A DNA stretch of 64,000 nt from Owenia fusiformis (taxonomy: Eukaryota; Annelida; Polychaeta; Sabellida; Oweniidae): positions 14,699,375 to 14,763,374 of the forward strand of contig CAIIXF020000005.1 in the NCBI GenBank assembly GCA_903813345.2, in the 5' to 3' direction. Positions 63,702 to 64,000 of the stretch are shown one piece after another. The position numbers were made by a program, and so were the translations under genes. Each line of letters opens with the position of its first letter. Positions within the stretch are counted from its first letter, which is position 1. The notes below the pieces were generated by a model. That model was not told where the DNA came from, ran no database searches, and saw nothing but the letters and a program-made list of their open reading frames with translations.

Positions 63702-63710
63702 CTGGAATAT

Positions 63711-63890
63711 ATGGAACATGTCAATATATATAGCATGTCGAATATGTAACATGTCAAATATGTACATTGTCAAATCTATAACATGTTGAATATGTAACAT
63801 GTCAAATATATAGCATGTCAAATCTATAACATGTCGAATATGTAACATGTCAAATATGTAACATGTCAAATACATAGCATGTTGAATATA
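63711..63890. repeat. 16-bp minisatellite, about 11 copies
   Basis: Unit AACATGTCAAATATGT with variants (TCGAAT, TTGAAT, AGCATG). It begins about 10 bp upstream of the acceptor of the EXOC4 exon at 63631-63701, so it replaces most of the usual polypyrimidine and branch-point region. Confidence 0.85.
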
Positions 63891-64000
63891 TGAGGGTTAT
63901 GAATGGGAGGTTTGGGATACAGGGTATATATAGTAGTGATTTTGAAATGCCTAACGATGAGAGAAAGCAAGATATAGCAAGTTATAAAAAGAAATTCCTA

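Overview
The window is animal nuclear DNA, not prokaryotic. It is AT-rich, genes are split by GT-AG introns, and much of the sequence is transposon remnants and minisatellites. The protein families present (exocyst Sec8, an RDH13-type retinol dehydrogenase, a UDP-glucuronosyltransferase, a FMRFamide-receptor-like GPCR, a TIR-domain membrane protein, a DIRS retrotransposon) and the many short inverted-repeat elements with poly-G/C cores suggest a marine invertebrate, either a deuterostome or a lophotrochozoan. I cannot name the species from sequence alone.

Layout. 1-9.4 kb holds no gene I can support, only MITE-like elements, a 37-bp minisatellite and decayed repeats. 9.5-12.4 kb (+) is a complete six-exon RDH13-like gene (331 aa). 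From 14.2 kb to beyond the right edge (-) runs one very large gene, EXOC4/Sec8. Eighteen coding exons lie in the window and encode the C-terminal 657 residues; the first third of the protein lies to the right. RDH13 and EXOC4 converge.

Everything else sits inside EXOC4 introns. A small secreted coiled-coil/Cys-rich protein gene with an in-frame TAG is at 23.8-25.6 kb (+). A GPCR with a decayed tandem copy is at 30.6-32.9 kb (+). An intronless UGT is at 38.0-39.5 kb (-). A complete DIRS-type tyrosine-recombinase retrotransposon is at 43.8-49.0 kb (+). A two-exon TIR plus two-transmembrane protein is at 54.8-59.7 kb (+). The TIR gene's single coding intron is almost filled by a 2.7-kb satellite array that lies inside a MITE. 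Each array unit carries a perfect AGGTCA-n4-AGGTCA (DR4) motif.

Minisatellites dominate the remaining introns: 56-bp units at 14.6-17.4 and 18.2-18.6 kb, 33-bp units at 35.2-37.5 kb, 48-bp units at 40.2-40.8 kb, about 142-bp units at 55.4-58.1 kb, and several short ones. Two Tc1/mariner elements with transposase remnants and several MITE families complete the picture. The nested genes have no obvious shared pathway with EXOC4; only their placement links them.
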